A stretch of DNA of 64,000 nt, from assembly GCF_900090105.1 (NCBI RefSeq), contig NZ_FMDM01000004.1:310001-374000 (forward strand). Reading direction: 5' to 3'. The stretch is from Micromonospora humi (GTDB lineage: Bacteria; Actinomycetota; Actinomycetes; Mycobacteriales; Micromonosporaceae). Shown here one piece after another: positions 20,123 to 29,754 of the stretch (positions are counted from its first letter, which is position 1; each line of letters opens with the position of its first letter). The position numbers were made by a program, and so were the translations under genes. The notes beneath the pieces were generated by a model that saw nothing but the letters and a program-made list of their open reading frames with translations, searched no databases and was not told the DNA's origin.

Positions 20123-21762
20123 GAGTACACCTCCTCCTGCTTGCGGGTGCGCCGGAAGCTGATCGCCGAGACCGTCGCCACGATCGCGAAGATGAAGATC
20201 GAGACGGTGGCCGCCAGGCCGAACTCGGCGCCCTGGGCGCCGAACGCCAGCCGGTAGGTGTAGGTGATCAGCAGGTCGGTGGCGCCGTTGCGCGGGTTGT
20301 CCGGCGCGAACGGCCCGCCCTCGGTGGTGAACAGGATCGCGTTGACGTTGTTGAAGTTGTACGCGAACGACGCGATCAGCAGCGGCGAGAGCGCCACCAG
20401 CAGCAGCGGCAGGGTGACCGCCTTGAACGACTGCCAGGGCGACGCCCCGTCGACCGAGGTGGCCTCGGTCAACTCCCGCGGGATGGCCTGGAGCGCGCCG
20501 GTCGCCACCAGGAACATGTACGGGTAGCCGAGCCAGAGCTGCACCAGCAGCACCGCGATCCGGGCCGACCAGGCACCGCCGAACCAGTCGACGTCCAGCC
20601 CGAACAGGTTGTTGAGCAGGCCGAAGTCGGTGTTGAACATGTCCCGCCAGACCAGCAGCATCGCGAACGAGGGCATGGCGTACGGCAGGATCAGCAGCAC
20701 CCGGTAGAAGTTGGTGCCCCGCATCCGGGGCGAGTGCAGCGCGAGCGCGATGGCCATGCCGAGCAGGAAGGTGAACCCGGTCGAGCCGATCGCGAACGCG
20801 AAGTTCCAGGCCAGGGTGCCGAAGAACGGCTTGGAGATGTTCGGGTCGGTGAGTACCGCGCCGAAGTTCTTCAGCCCGACGTTGACCTTCCAGCCCTGGG
20901 TGAGCCGCTCGCCGTCGGCGGCCACGAAGGAGCCGATCTTCTCGTCGGCGGTCCAGGTCTTGCCGGTCTCGCTGTCCTTGACGCAGTCGCAGCCGGCGTC
21001 GTACGCCCGGGCCGCCTTGCCCTCGTAGGCCCGGGTGAGGCCGTTGGAGCGGATGGCGCCGTCGTCGGTCGGCACGATCAGCGCGGTGATCGCGTCGCTG
21101 CGGCCGCTGGCCTGCCCGATGTTCAGCACGGTGTAGCCGTCGGCGGCGGTGATCTTGCCGCTGAGGCTGCTGACGGTGACGTCGGAGGCGTCGAGCTGAC
21201 GCAGCCCGCCCGCGTCACCGGCGAAGACCTCCTTGGTCTTCGGGTCGCTGAGCAGGAAGGTCAGGGGCCCGGTCGCCGGATCACCGGTGGTGGCGATGGT
21301 GAGCGCGTACTCGGTCGAGCCGGGAACCTGCTTCACCGAGGAGGTCTGGATGGCGACGACCGCGTCGTCCTTGCTGCCGCGGTGTCCGTCGCCGAAGTTC
21401 GTGAACGCGGTGCTCGCGGTGTAGAGCACCGGGAAGATCTGGAAGGCGATCAGGAAGAGCGTGCCGGGGACCAGGTACTTGGCCGGGATGTGCCGACGGC
21501 TCAGGTAGAGGTAGAACAGGCCGGCGGTGGTGACCGTCAGGACGCCCAGTCCGAGCCAGTATCCGGCCTCGATGAGCGGGAACGCCGCCCAGAGCGCGAT
21601 TCCGGCCACCAGGCCGAGCAGGACCACCTTGACGAGGAGACCGGTCGCGGTGATCGGCGCGTGGTTCCGCGCGGTACGGGAGGAGCGCGGGAGCCCGGGC
21701 CGAGCGGGCTCCCGGCCCGGGGTCCGCGTGGCGGACCCCGGGCCGGACAGCGGCTCGCTCAT
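20119..21762 (-). CDS. malF: Carbohydrate ABC transporter permease, MalF-like with large external loop
   Basis: Permease of 547 residues, longer than ordinary sugar permeases because an extracytoplasmic insertion of about 180 residues (roughly 120-300) lies between the third and fourth helices, as in the P2 loop of enteric MalF. The EAA loop is RELTEATSVDGASPWQSFK near residue 440. The C-terminus EFGLAATVSIFIFAIVATVS is the last helix. Its ATG overlaps the malE-like stop as TAATG and its own stop overlaps malG as GTGA, so E-F-G are translationally coupled. The P2-type loop supports a maltose/maltodextrin role, since it contacts the binding protein in MalF. Confidence 0.9.
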   Translation of the reverse strand: MSEPLSGPGSATRTPGREPARPGLPRSSRTARNHAPITATGLLVKVVLLGLVAGIALWAAFPLIEAGYWLGLGVLTVTTAGLFYLYLSRRHIPAKYLVPGTLFLIAFQIFPVLYTASTAFTNFGDGHRGSKDDAVVAIQTSSVKQVPGSTEYALTIATTGDPATGPLTFLLSDPKTKEVFAGDAGGLRQLDASDVTVSSLSGKITAADGYTVLNIGQASGRSDAITALIVPTDDGAIRSNGLTRAYEGKAARAYDAGCDCVKDSETGKTWTADEKIGSFVAADGERLTQGWKVNVGLKNFGAVLTDPNISKPFFGTLAWNFAFAIGSTGFTFLLGMAIALALHSPRMRGTNFYRVLLILPYAMPSFAMLLVWRDMFNTDFGLLNNLFGLDVDWFGGAWSARIAVLLVQLWLGYPYMFLVATGALQAIPRELTEATSVDGASPWQSFKAVTLPLLLVALSPLLIASFAYNFNNVNAILFTTEGGPFAPDNPRNGATDLLITYTYRLAFGAQGAEFGLAATVSIFIFAIVATVSAISFRRTRKQEEVYS

Positions 21763-23015
21763 TACTTGATCTGACCCTGGATGGTCTTGCCAGCGGCCGT
21801 GATCGTCTTGGCCGGGTCGGCGCCGCCGATGACGGCGGCCTCGGCCTTGCCGAACGGGTCCCAGATCGCGGCCATGGCCGGGATCGCCGGGAGCACCTGG
21901 CCGTTCTTGCCGGCCTCGGAGAACTTGGCCAGGTCCGCGTCCTCGCCCTTGACCTGGTCGAAGGCGGCGGTCAGCGCCGGCGGGCGCGGCTCGGCCTTGT
22001 AGAGCGCGACGGCCAGCTCGGGCTTGGTCACGTAGTTGGTGACGAACTCCTGGGCCAGCGCCTTGTTCTTGCCCTTGGCGGCGACGTAGAACGCCTGGAC
22101 GCCCACGAACGGCTGGGCCTCCTTGGCGCCGGCGAAGCCGGGGACCGGGGAGATGTCGTACTTGATGTTGGCCTTCTTGGCGTCGGCGACGGCCCACGGG
22201 CCGGAGACCAGGAAGGCGCACTTCTTGCCGGTGAAGGTGGAGATGGCGTTCTCCGGGGTGATGGAACGCTTGAGCGCGCCGTCGCCCTTCTCACCGAGCT
22301 TGCCGATCTTCTGGAACGCGGCGATCGACTCCGGCTTGCCCACGCCCAGGTCCTTCGGGTCGTAGTCGCCGTTGGCGGCGGTGCCGAACAGGTAGCCGCC
22401 GGCCGAGGTGTACAGCGGGTAGATGTGGTACGCGTCGCCGTTCTGCCCGGACTGGAGGCAGAGGATCTCGGTGGCCTTCTTCTGCGCCTTGAGCTTCTTG
22501 CCGGTGGCGACCAGGTCCTCGATCGTCTTCGGCGCCTCGGGGGCCAGCTCGGTGTTGCGGATCAGCGCGACGTTCTCGGTGGCGTAGGGCACACCGTAGA
22601 GCTGGCCGTTGAACGTGACGGCCTTGATCGCGGTCTCGTTGAAGCCGGTCTTCTGCTCGGCCGGCAGCTGGACCGGGTCGATGGCGCCGTTCTGGACCAG
22701 GTTGCCGATCCAGTCGTGCGCGCCGACCACGACGTCCGGGCCGCTGCCCTGCTGGGAGGCGGTGACGAAGTTGGTCTGCAGGTCCTTGGAGACGGCCTGG
22801 ACCTCGACGGTCACGCCGTTCTCCTTGCCGAACTCCTCGGCGAAGGGCTTGAGGGCGGCGGTGCGCTTGTCGTCGGCCCAGATGACCAGCTTGCCACCGG
22901 TCGCCTTGCTGGCGGACTGCTCGGCGGCCGGCTTGTCGCTGCCGCTGTCACCACAGCCGGACGCGGCGAGCGCCAGGCCGAGGACGGCGACCACACCCGC
23001 GGTACGGATGCGCAT
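21762..23015 (-). CDS. malE: Maltose/maltodextrin-type extracellular solute-binding lipoprotein
   Basis: Cluster 1 sugar-binding protein of 417 residues. The signal peptide MRIRTAGVVAVLGLALAASG ends in the lipobox LAASGC, so the mature protein should be lipid-anchored. The fold signature GGKLVIWADDKRTAALKPF and VPYATENVALIRN, ISTFTGKKCAFLVSGPWAV match maltodextrin-binding proteins. ATG at 23015 is chosen because AGGAG lies five bases upstream; an ATG at 23033 has no such site. It is the first gene of the malEFG-like operon, divergent from the LacI regulator, with inverted TTGC/GCAA motifs between. Confidence 0.92.
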   Translation of the reverse strand: MRIRTAGVVAVLGLALAASGCGDSGSDKPAAEQSASKATGGKLVIWADDKRTAALKPFAEEFGKENGVTVEVQAVSKDLQTNFVTASQQGSGPDVVVGAHDWIGNLVQNGAIDPVQLPAEQKTGFNETAIKAVTFNGQLYGVPYATENVALIRNTELAPEAPKTIEDLVATGKKLKAQKKATEILCLQSGQNGDAYHIYPLYTSAGGYLFGTAANGDYDPKDLGVGKPESIAAFQKIGKLGEKGDGALKRSITPENAISTFTGKKCAFLVSGPWAVADAKKANIKYDISPVPGFAGAKEAQPFVGVQAFYVAAKGKNKALAQEFVTNYVTKPELAVALYKAEPRPPALTAAFDQVKGEDADLAKFSEAGKNGQVLPAIPAMAAIWDPFGKAEAAVIGGADPAKTITAAGKTIQGQIK

Positions 23016-23081
23016 CGGTACTCCTGTCGTCATGGCGGTCCGCCGGGGGAAGGGCGACCGCCAGTGGAAACCTCTGAAATT

Positions 23082-23206
23082 TCTTGCTGACCGGCGCGGG
23101 GGTACTGCGCCGCTGCTCTCGCATGTTGCGGGGACGTTAGCAAGAGGTTGCAGAGAATGGAAGGGCTTGCAGAAGTGTACGCAAGACTTTGCCGTTGAGC
23201 TAAAGT
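23082..23206. promoter_or_regulatory. Divergent malE/lacI control region with TTGC/GCAA operators
   Basis: CTTGC at 23166-23170 with GCAAG at 23181-23185, and GCAA at 23140-23143 with TTGC at 23148-23151, are inverted pairs; another CTTGC lies at 23082-23086. TAAAGT at 23201-23206 is six bases before the lacI ATG and is its likely -10. The same CTTGC/GCAAG motif forms a perfect palindrome before the alpha-glucosidase gene, so one LacI protein probably controls both units. Confidence 0.65.
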
Positions 23207-23212
23207 GCCGCC

Positions 23213-24283
23213 ATGCGCGCTCGACTGTCCGACATCGCCCAACAGGCCGAAGTCAGCGAGGCCACGGTGTCGCGGGTGCTCAACGACCGCCCCGGAGTGG
23301 CCCCGGAGACCCGGCAGGCCGTCCTCACCGCCCTCGACGTGCTCGGCTACGAGCGCCCGGCCCGGCTGCGCAAGCGCAGCGCCGGGTTGGTCGGCCTGGT
23401 CGTGCCCGAGCTGGAGAACCCGATCTTCCCGGCGTTCGCCCAGGTCATCGAGTCGACCCTGGCGCAGAGCGGGTTCACCCCGGTGCTGTGCACGCAGACC
23501 CCGGGCGGGGTCACCGAGGACGAGTACGTGGAGATGCTGCTGGACCGCCAGGTCTCCGGCATCGTCTTTGTCTCCGGCCTGCACGCCGACACCGCGGCGA
23601 ACCACGACCGGTACCGGGCGCTGATCGCCCGGCCGCTGCCGATCGTCATGATCAACGGGTTCGCCCCCAACATCGCCGCGCCGTTCGTCTCCTGCGACGA
23701 CCGGGAGGCCACCGAGCTGGCGGTCGCCCACCTGGTCGCGCTCGGCCACCGCCGGATCGGGCTGATCACCGGTCCGGACCGGTTCGTGCCGGTGCAGCGC
23801 CGGGTGGCCGGCTTCCGGGCCGCCATGTCCCGGCTCGCCGGCGTGGCCGAGAGCGAGCTGGACGAGTTGGCCGAGCTGTCCCTGTTCGGCGTGGAGGGCG
23901 GCGAGGCGGCCGCCGGCCGGCTCATCGAGCGGGACGTCACCGGCATCGTCTGCGGCTCGGACCTGATGGCGCTCGGCGCGATCCGGGCCGCCCGGCAACG
24001 CGGCCGGTCCGTGCCCGGCGAGCTGTCCGTGGTCGGCTACGACGACTCGCCGCTGATGGCCTTCACCGATCCGCCGCTGACCACCATGCGTCAGCCGGTG
24101 ACCGCGATGGCGGTCGCCGCGGTGCGGGCCCTGGTCGACGAGATCAACGGGCACGCGGCCCCGCACTCGGAATACCTGTTCCGTCCCGAGCTGGTGGTGC
24201 GCGGCTCCACCGCTGTCGCCCGCCCCACCCCCACGGTCAAGCGCCAGCGCCCCACCCCCAGCTCCCTCGCCGTCCCCGCCTGA
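23213..24283 (+). CDS. LacI-family regulator of the maltodextrin/alpha-glucoside genes
   Basis: Repressor of 356 residues. RLSDIAQQAEVSEATVSRVL (about residues 3-22) is the DNA-binding helix-turn-helix, followed by the hinge VLGYERPARLRKRSAG, then a periplasmic-binding-protein-like sensor domain with VGLVVPELENPIFPAFAQVI, HLVALGHRRIGLITGP and VVGYDDSPLMAFTDPPLTT. It resembles the MalR/AglR regulators of Streptomyces. It sits between malEFG and an alpha-glucosidase, with matching operator-like palindromes on both sides. The ATG six bases after TAAAGT suggests a leaderless, autoregulated message. The inducer, possibly maltose or maltodextrin, is inferred. Confidence 0.93.
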   Translation: MRARLSDIAQQAEVSEATVSRVLNDRPGVAPETRQAVLTALDVLGYERPARLRKRSAGLVGLVVPELENPIFPAFAQVIESTLAQSGFTPVLCTQTPGGVTEDEYVEMLLDRQVSGIVFVSGLHADTAANHDRYRALIARPLPIVMINGFAPNIAAPFVSCDDREATELAVAHLVALGHRRIGLITGPDRFVPVQRRVAGFRAAMSRLAGVAESELDELAELSLFGVEGGEAAAGRLIERDVTGIVCGSDLMALGAIRAARQRGRSVPGELSVVGYDDSPLMAFTDPPLTTMRQPVTAMAVAAVRALVDEINGHAAPHSEYLFRPELVVRGSTAVARPTPTVKRQRPTPSSLAVPA

Positions 24284-24366
24284 CGCCGACCCCTCGCCCC
24301 CGCCGTCCCGCGATCCGGGACGGCTACCCGTGCGTGATCGGCCTGGCCGGAGCGTGATCGCGGTCA

Positions 24367-24415
24367 TTTCTTGCGCAAGGAATGCTTGACTCTTGCAGAG
24401 GCGGCGCGGCATTCT
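24367..24415 (+). promoter_or_regulatory. Alpha-glucosidase promoter with LacI-type operator
   Basis: TTTCTTGCGCAAGGAA at 24367-24382 is a 16-base palindrome with the perfect core CTTGCGCAAG. It is followed directly by TTGACT (24386-24391) and, 18 bases later, CATTCT (24410-24415), a plausible -35/-10 pair; a further CTTGCAGAG lies between them. Binding at the palindrome would block RNA polymerase. Confidence 0.7.
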
Positions 24416-24457
24416 GCTCAGACACCCTGTGCCGCCACAGAACGGGAATCGACGCCG

Positions 24458-26092
24458 ATGACCTCCGCCCCCACCCCCGCGCCGCTGACCACCGACGACG
24501 ACTGGTGGCGCTCCGCGGTCGTCTACCAGGTCTACGTCCGCAGCTTCGCCGACGCGAACTCCGACGGCGTCGGCGACCTCCAGGGCATCCGGGGGCGCCT
24601 GCCCTACCTGCGCGACCTGGGCGTCGACGCGCTCTGGCTGACCCCCTTCTACACCTCCCCGCAGGTCGACGCCGGCTACGACGTGGCCGACTACCGCGAC
24701 GTCGACCCGCTCTTCGGCAACCTGACCGACTTCGATGAGATGATCACCGACGCCCACGCCCTGGGCCTGCGGATCATCGTCGACCTGGTGCCCAACCACA
24801 CCTCAAGCGCGCACCCGTGGTTCGCCGCCGCGCTCGCCGCCGGCCCCGGCTCACCCGAGCGCGAGCGCTACCTGTTCGCCGACGGCAAGGGCGAGCAGGG
24901 CGAGCTGCCCCCCAACGACTGGGAGAGCATCTTCGGCGGCCCCGCCTGGACCCGGGTCGTCGACGGCCAGTGGTACCTGCACCTGTTCGACCCGGCGCAG
25001 CCCGACCTGAACTGGCGCCACCCCGAGGTGCGCGCCGAGTTCGAGGACGTCCTGCGGTTCTGGCTGGACCGCGGCGTGGACGGCTTCCGGATCGACGTGG
25101 CGCACGGGATGATCAAGGCCGAGGGCCTGCCCGACGTGGGCTTCAACTCGATGACCACCGGGCAGCGCCAGTCGGAGCTGCTCGGCAAGGGCCGGCTGCC
25201 CTACTTCGACCAGGACGAGGTGCACGACATCTACCGCGCCTGGCGGCCGATCCTGGACAGCTACCCCGGCGGACGGATGGCGGTCGCCGAGGCCTGGGCC
25301 GAGACGCCGCAGCGGCTGGCCCGCTACATCGGTCCGGACGAGCTGCACCAGGCGTTCAGCTTCGACTTCCTCGACGCCACCTGGTCGGCCGACTCGTTCC
25401 GCAAGGTGATCGACACGGCGCTTGCCGAGTCGACGATCGTCGGCGCGCCGACCACCTGGGTGCTCTCCAACCACGACCGGCAGCGCCACGTCACCCGCTA
25501 CGGCGACGGCGAGGTCGGCCTGCGCCGCGCCCGGGCCGCCGCGCTGCTGATGTTCGCGCTGCCCGGCTGCGCGTACGTCTACCAGGGCGAGGAACTGGGC
25601 CTGCCGGAGGTGCTGGACCTCCCCGACGAGCTGCGCCAGGACCCGGCGTTCCGGCGCACCGGCGAGAGCCGCGACGGCTGCCGGGTGCCGATCCCGTGGA
25701 GCGGCGAGCTGGCCCCGTACGGCTTCGGGCCGGACGGCAGCGAGCTGAGCTGGCTGCCCGCGCCGGCGACCTGGCGGGCCCTCTCGGTGGCCGCCCAGAC
25801 CGGAACGCCCGGCTCGACGCTGGAGCTCTACCGGGCCGCGCTGCGGATCCGGGGCGAGCACCCCGCGCTGGCCGGCCTCGCCGGCATCACCTGGCTGGAG
25901 ACCGAGCCCGGCGTGCTGGCGTTCCGTCGCGCCGCCGGTGACACCGAGCTGACCTGTGTGGTCAACCTCAGCGGCGCCGACGTGACCGTGGCCGGCCACG
26001 GCCGGCCGCTCGTCGCCAGCGCCGACCTCACCGAGCGGGGCGACGGACACGTCCTGCCGGTGGACACGACCGCGTGGTTCGAACGGCGCTGA
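24458..26092 (+). CDS. GH13 alpha-glucosidase
   Basis: Exo-acting alpha-glucosidase of 544 residues, oligo-1,6-glucosidase/AglA type. WWRSAVVYQVYVRSFADANS opens the barrel; the GH13 regions are VDLVPNHTSS, GFRIDVAHGM (nucleophile Asp), VAEAWAETPQ (acid Glu) and VLSNHDRQRHVTRYG. There is no signal peptide, so it should hydrolyse imported maltose, maltodextrins or isomaltose in the cytosol. ATG at 24458 begins MTSAPTPAPL; longer in-frame openings lie inside the promoter. Together with the GH13 enzyme at 17274 and the MalEFG-like importer it forms a complete uptake-and-hydrolysis unit. Confidence 0.93.
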   Translation: MTSAPTPAPLTTDDDWWRSAVVYQVYVRSFADANSDGVGDLQGIRGRLPYLRDLGVDALWLTPFYTSPQVDAGYDVADYRDVDPLFGNLTDFDEMITDAHALGLRIIVDLVPNHTSSAHPWFAAALAAGPGSPERERYLFADGKGEQGELPPNDWESIFGGPAWTRVVDGQWYLHLFDPAQPDLNWRHPEVRAEFEDVLRFWLDRGVDGFRIDVAHGMIKAEGLPDVGFNSMTTGQRQSELLGKGRLPYFDQDEVHDIYRAWRPILDSYPGGRMAVAEAWAETPQRLARYIGPDELHQAFSFDFLDATWSADSFRKVIDTALAESTIVGAPTTWVLSNHDRQRHVTRYGDGEVGLRRARAAALLMFALPGCAYVYQGEELGLPEVLDLPDELRQDPAFRRTGESRDGCRVPIPWSGELAPYGFGPDGSELSWLPAPATWRALSVAAQTGTPGSTLELYRAALRIRGEHPALAGLAGITWLETEPGVLAFRRAAGDTELTCVVNLSGADVTVAGHGRPLVASADLTERGDGHVLPVDTTAWFERR

Positions 26093-26185
26093 GCCGGGTA
26101 ACCCGCCAACGACCTGGCCGTCCGTTGTGCCCCGCGCCGACGGGCGGCTGGGCTGCCGACCCCTTGTGGTGGGGGGTGAGGTGGT

Positions 26186-26219
26186 ACCGGCCCCCGGGAG
26201 TCCGCTCCCGGGGGCCGGT
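26186..26219. terminator. Bidirectional hairpin terminator
   Basis: ACCGGCCCCCGGGAG (26186-26200) pairs perfectly with CTCCCGGGGGCCGGT (26205-26219) over a TCCG tetraloop. It lies between the convergent alpha-glucosidase and hypothetical genes. There is no T-run, as is usual for actinobacterial hairpin terminators. Confidence 0.8.
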
Positions 26220-26243
26220 GTCCATCGACGCCCGCGCCGGCGG

Positions 26244-26687
26244 TCAGCCGCCCTTCGCGGTGAGCAGCGCGGCGATCCGGGCGAACCCGGCCCGGACCTC
26301 GTCGCGGTCCGGCGGGCTCGCCGGCTGCGGCTCCGGCTGGCGCTCGGCGGCCAACTCCAGCTCGTCGTCGATGACGTCCTCGAAGTCGCCGTAGAGATCC
26401 GCCTGGTCGATCTCGGCCACCTCGTCGGCGGCGGCGATCTGGGCGGCGGCGATCTCGCCGCGGATCTCCTCCGGGGTGAGCGCCGGAAGCAGCGGCTCCA
26501 CCACCGCCATCAGCTGTTCCTCCGCCACCACCGCCTCGGCCAGCGCCAGCGCGTGCGGTCGTTCGTACGGGCCGCAGACCACCGGCTCCCACTCGTCCTC
26601 CGCGCCGAGCGGGCCGAACGTGATGATCCACGGCAGGCCCAGCATCGGCGAGTCGTCCGGCAGGTCCAGTGTCACGAGTGCGCCCAC
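26244..26687 (-). CDS. Acidic hypothetical protein
   Basis: A 147-residue cytosolic protein that I do not recognise. The N-terminal part has WIITFGPLGAEDEWEPVVCG and a long helical stretch HALALAEAVVAEEQLMAVVE; the middle is very acidic (DQADLYGDFEDVIDDELELA) and the tail is proline-rich. GTG at 26687 is preferred because CATGAT lies six bases upstream and the gene follows the GntR stop by seven bases; a GTG at 26675 is possible. It probably shares an operon with the GntR regulator and BrkB-like gene. Confidence 0.65.
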   Translation of the reverse strand: MGALVTLDLPDDSPMLGLPWIITFGPLGAEDEWEPVVCGPYERPHALALAEAVVAEEQLMAVVEPLLPALTPEEIRGEIAAAQIAAADEVAEIDQADLYGDFEDVIDDELELAAERQPEPQPASPPDRDEVRAGFARIAALLTAKGG

Positions 26688-26694
26688 CGGCCCA

Positions 26695-27135
26695 TCATGG
26701 TCGCTGCGCGCCCGCGCGGGGACGCCAATCCCCCGACTCTCCCCGCTCAGGCGACCGCTCTCCACCACGCGTACCGGCGTCCAGCGCCGCACGGACCAGG
26801 GCGAGCGCCCGCTCCGGCGGGACACCCAGGCGACGCGCCTCGGCCGCGTACCCGGCGGCGGCGCGGTGCAGCCGGTCGGTGGCGTCGTCGCGGCCCGGGG
26901 CCACCACGGTGCCGTGCCGGCCCCGGGTCTCCACCAGGCCGGCGGACTCCAACTCGCGGTAGGCCCGGGCCACCGTGTTCACCGCCAGGCCCAGGTCGGC
27001 GGCGAGCTGCCGGACCGCGGGCAGCCGGGTGCCCACCGCCAGCCGACCGTCGCCGATGGCGCTCGCGAGCTGCGCGCGCACCTGCTCGTACGGGGGCACC
27101 GCCGACTCGGCGTCGACCCGGACGCGCGGGCTCAT
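26695..27135 (-). CDS. GntR-family regulator, YtrA-like
   Basis: Short GntR regulator of 146 residues. VPPYEQVRAQLASAIGDGRL, the winged-helix LPAVRQLAADLGLAVNTVAR and YRELESAGLVETRGRHGTVV are diagnostic of the DNA-binding domain; only about 60 residues of helical tail follow, as in the YtrA subfamily, which lacks a large effector domain. Its ATG overlaps the BrkB-like stop as ATGA and has GGAGG six bases upstream. It may regulate its own operon; YtrA-type regulators often control nearby transporter genes. Confidence 0.9.
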   Translation of the reverse strand: MSPRVRVDAESAVPPYEQVRAQLASAIGDGRLAVGTRLPAVRQLAADLGLAVNTVARAYRELESAGLVETRGRHGTVVAPGRDDATDRLHRAAAGYAAEARRLGVPPERALALVRAALDAGTRGGERSPERGESGDWRPRAGAQRP

Positions 27136-28079
27136 CCGCCGCCTCCGGGTGTGCCCGGATCGGTCTCCTCGTCGAGCACGTCCGCCTCCACGTCCACCTC
27201 CCGCGCCCCGGCCCCACCCTCGGCCAGGTCCACCACCCGGCCGTAGCGGCTGGTGGCGGCGAGCGCGGCGCCGAAGAGCACCAACTGGTTGAGCAGGTAG
27301 AGGTAGAGCAGCAGGCCCACCGCGGTGGCCACCACCGTGTAGGCGGGGTTCCGCTCGGTGCGCACCACGTAGTAACGCCCCACGGTGTTGAGCAGGGTGA
27401 TGCCGATGGCGACGGTCAGCACCGCCGGGCGCAGCCGGCGGCGGCTCATCCGCAGCCGGGGCACGGCCAGCAGCAGCGCGGCGGCCAGCACGGCGTTGAC
27501 CAGCACGCTGAGCACCGCGCTGACCGTGGTCAGGCCGACCGAGCCGGTGCTGCGCAGCAGGAAACGCAGCAGCGACTCCAGCGCGTCGACGGCGGCGACC
27601 GAGACGAAGAGCAGCACGAAGACCGCGACCAGCACGCCGAGGTCGACCAGGCGACGCATGACCAGGTTGCCGGGCTGCTGGTTGAAGCCGTACATCAGCC
27701 GCTGCGAGGAGCGGATCGCCTCCACCCACCCGATCCCGGTGAAGACCAGGATGATCAGGCCGACCACGCCGACGGTGTTGCTGCTCTCGGCGATCTGCGC
27801 CGGGTCGAGGAAGGGCAGGTTCTCCCGGAGGAAGTCGGCCGCCGCGCGGCTGACGTCCTCGTTGTCGCGCAGCACCGCGCCGAAGATCCAGTACGCGACC
27901 AGCGCGAGCGCGAACACGGCGAAGAAGCCGTAGTAGGCGATGGCGGCGGCGAGCCGACCGGCGAGCAGGTCGGCGTAGAGCGTCCCGGCCTGCCACAGGT
28001 GGTCGAAGACCGGCGAGCGACCACGGGCCGCGTCGATCCGGCGCCCGACCGCCGCCTCGATCCGGCCGAAGACGTTCAC
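27132..28079 (-). CDS. YihY/BrkB-family inner membrane protein
   Basis: A 315-residue membrane protein. A polar N-terminus with LWQAGTLYADLLAGRLAAAI leads to six predicted helices; AYYGFFAVFALALVAYWIFG, the central FTGIGWVEAIRSSQRLMYGF and YLYLLNQLVLFGAALAATSR are strongly characteristic of the YihY/YhjD/BrkB family, once misnamed ribonuclease BN. Molecular function is unknown. The acidic, glycine-rich tail after residue 285 is cytoplasmic. GTG at 28079 begins VNVFGRIEAAVG; another GTG 21 bases earlier is possible. It leads the small operon with the GntR gene. Confidence 0.88.
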   Translation of the reverse strand: MNVFGRIEAAVGRRIDAARGRSPVFDHLWQAGTLYADLLAGRLAAAIAYYGFFAVFALALVAYWIFGAVLRDNEDVSRAAADFLRENLPFLDPAQIAESSNTVGVVGLIILVFTGIGWVEAIRSSQRLMYGFNQQPGNLVMRRLVDLGVLVAVFVLLFVSVAAVDALESLLRFLLRSTGSVGLTTVSAVLSVLVNAVLAAALLLAVPRLRMSRRRLRPAVLTVAIGITLLNTVGRYYVVRTERNPAYTVVATAVGLLLYLYLLNQLVLFGAALAATSRYGRVVDLAEGGAGAREVDVEADVLDEETDPGTPGGGG

Positions 28080-28135
28080 CCCGCCATCCTCGCCGATCAC
28101 CGCCCCCGGCGGAGGAGGCCCGGCGGGTCGGGTGT

Positions 28136-28681
28136 TCAGCGCCGGCCGCCGAGCCGGAAGTCGCGGCGGGGCTGCCACCGGGCCGCCCCGCTGTGCGAGA
28201 AGAGCGTGAACGCCTCCACCTCGAACAGCGCGGAGAAGTCGGCGAGATCCTCGTAGGCCTTGTCGAGCACCTCGGGCGGCACGTCCTGGGCCACGGTCAC
28301 GTGCGGGTGGTAGGGGAACCGCGCCTCGCGGCGCAGCTCGGGGGCCGAGTTGATGGCGGAGGCGAGCAGCTCGCACTCGCTGATCCCGGCCGCCACCGTC
28401 ACGAAGACCACCTGGGTGACCGGGCGGAACGTGCCGGTGCCGCGCAGGTGCAGGGTGAACGGCAGGTGCGCGGCGGCCACCCCGGTCAGGTGCTCCTCGA
28501 CCGCGGGCAGCGCGTGGATCGGGATCTCGGTGGGCCCGAGCAGGGTGACGTGGGCCGGCACGGCCAGCGGGTCACCGGCGGAGACCCGCCGACGGGTGAG
28601 CATCCCGCCCCACGGCTCGGGGATGTCCACCGCGATCCCGATCTGGATCGTGTCCCCGCCGGCCGTCACGTTGTCCGACAT
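28136..28681 (-). CDS. 2H phosphoesterase (2'-5' RNA ligase family)
   Basis: A 181-residue two-histidine phosphoesterase. The paired HxT motifs are visible: PAHVTLLGP at about residues 42-50 and YHPHVTVAQ at about 125-133, embedded in the duplicated alpha/beta fold of 2'-5' RNA ligase/cyclic phosphodiesterase proteins. Such enzymes cleave 2',3'-cyclic phosphates or related RNA ends; the substrate here is unknown. ATG at 28681 follows the trpS stop by 14 bases, so it is likely cotranscribed with trpS. Confidence 0.88.
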   Translation of the reverse strand: MSDNVTAGGDTIQIGIAVDIPEPWGGMLTRRRVSAGDPLAVPAHVTLLGPTEIPIHALPAVEEHLTGVAAAHLPFTLHLRGTGTFRPVTQVVFVTVAAGISECELLASAINSAPELRREARFPYHPHVTVAQDVPPEVLDKAYEDLADFSALFEVEAFTLFSHSGAARWQPRRDFRLGGRR

Positions 28682-28695
28682 CTCTGCGCCGACCG

Positions 28696-29754
<1,059 letters not shown>

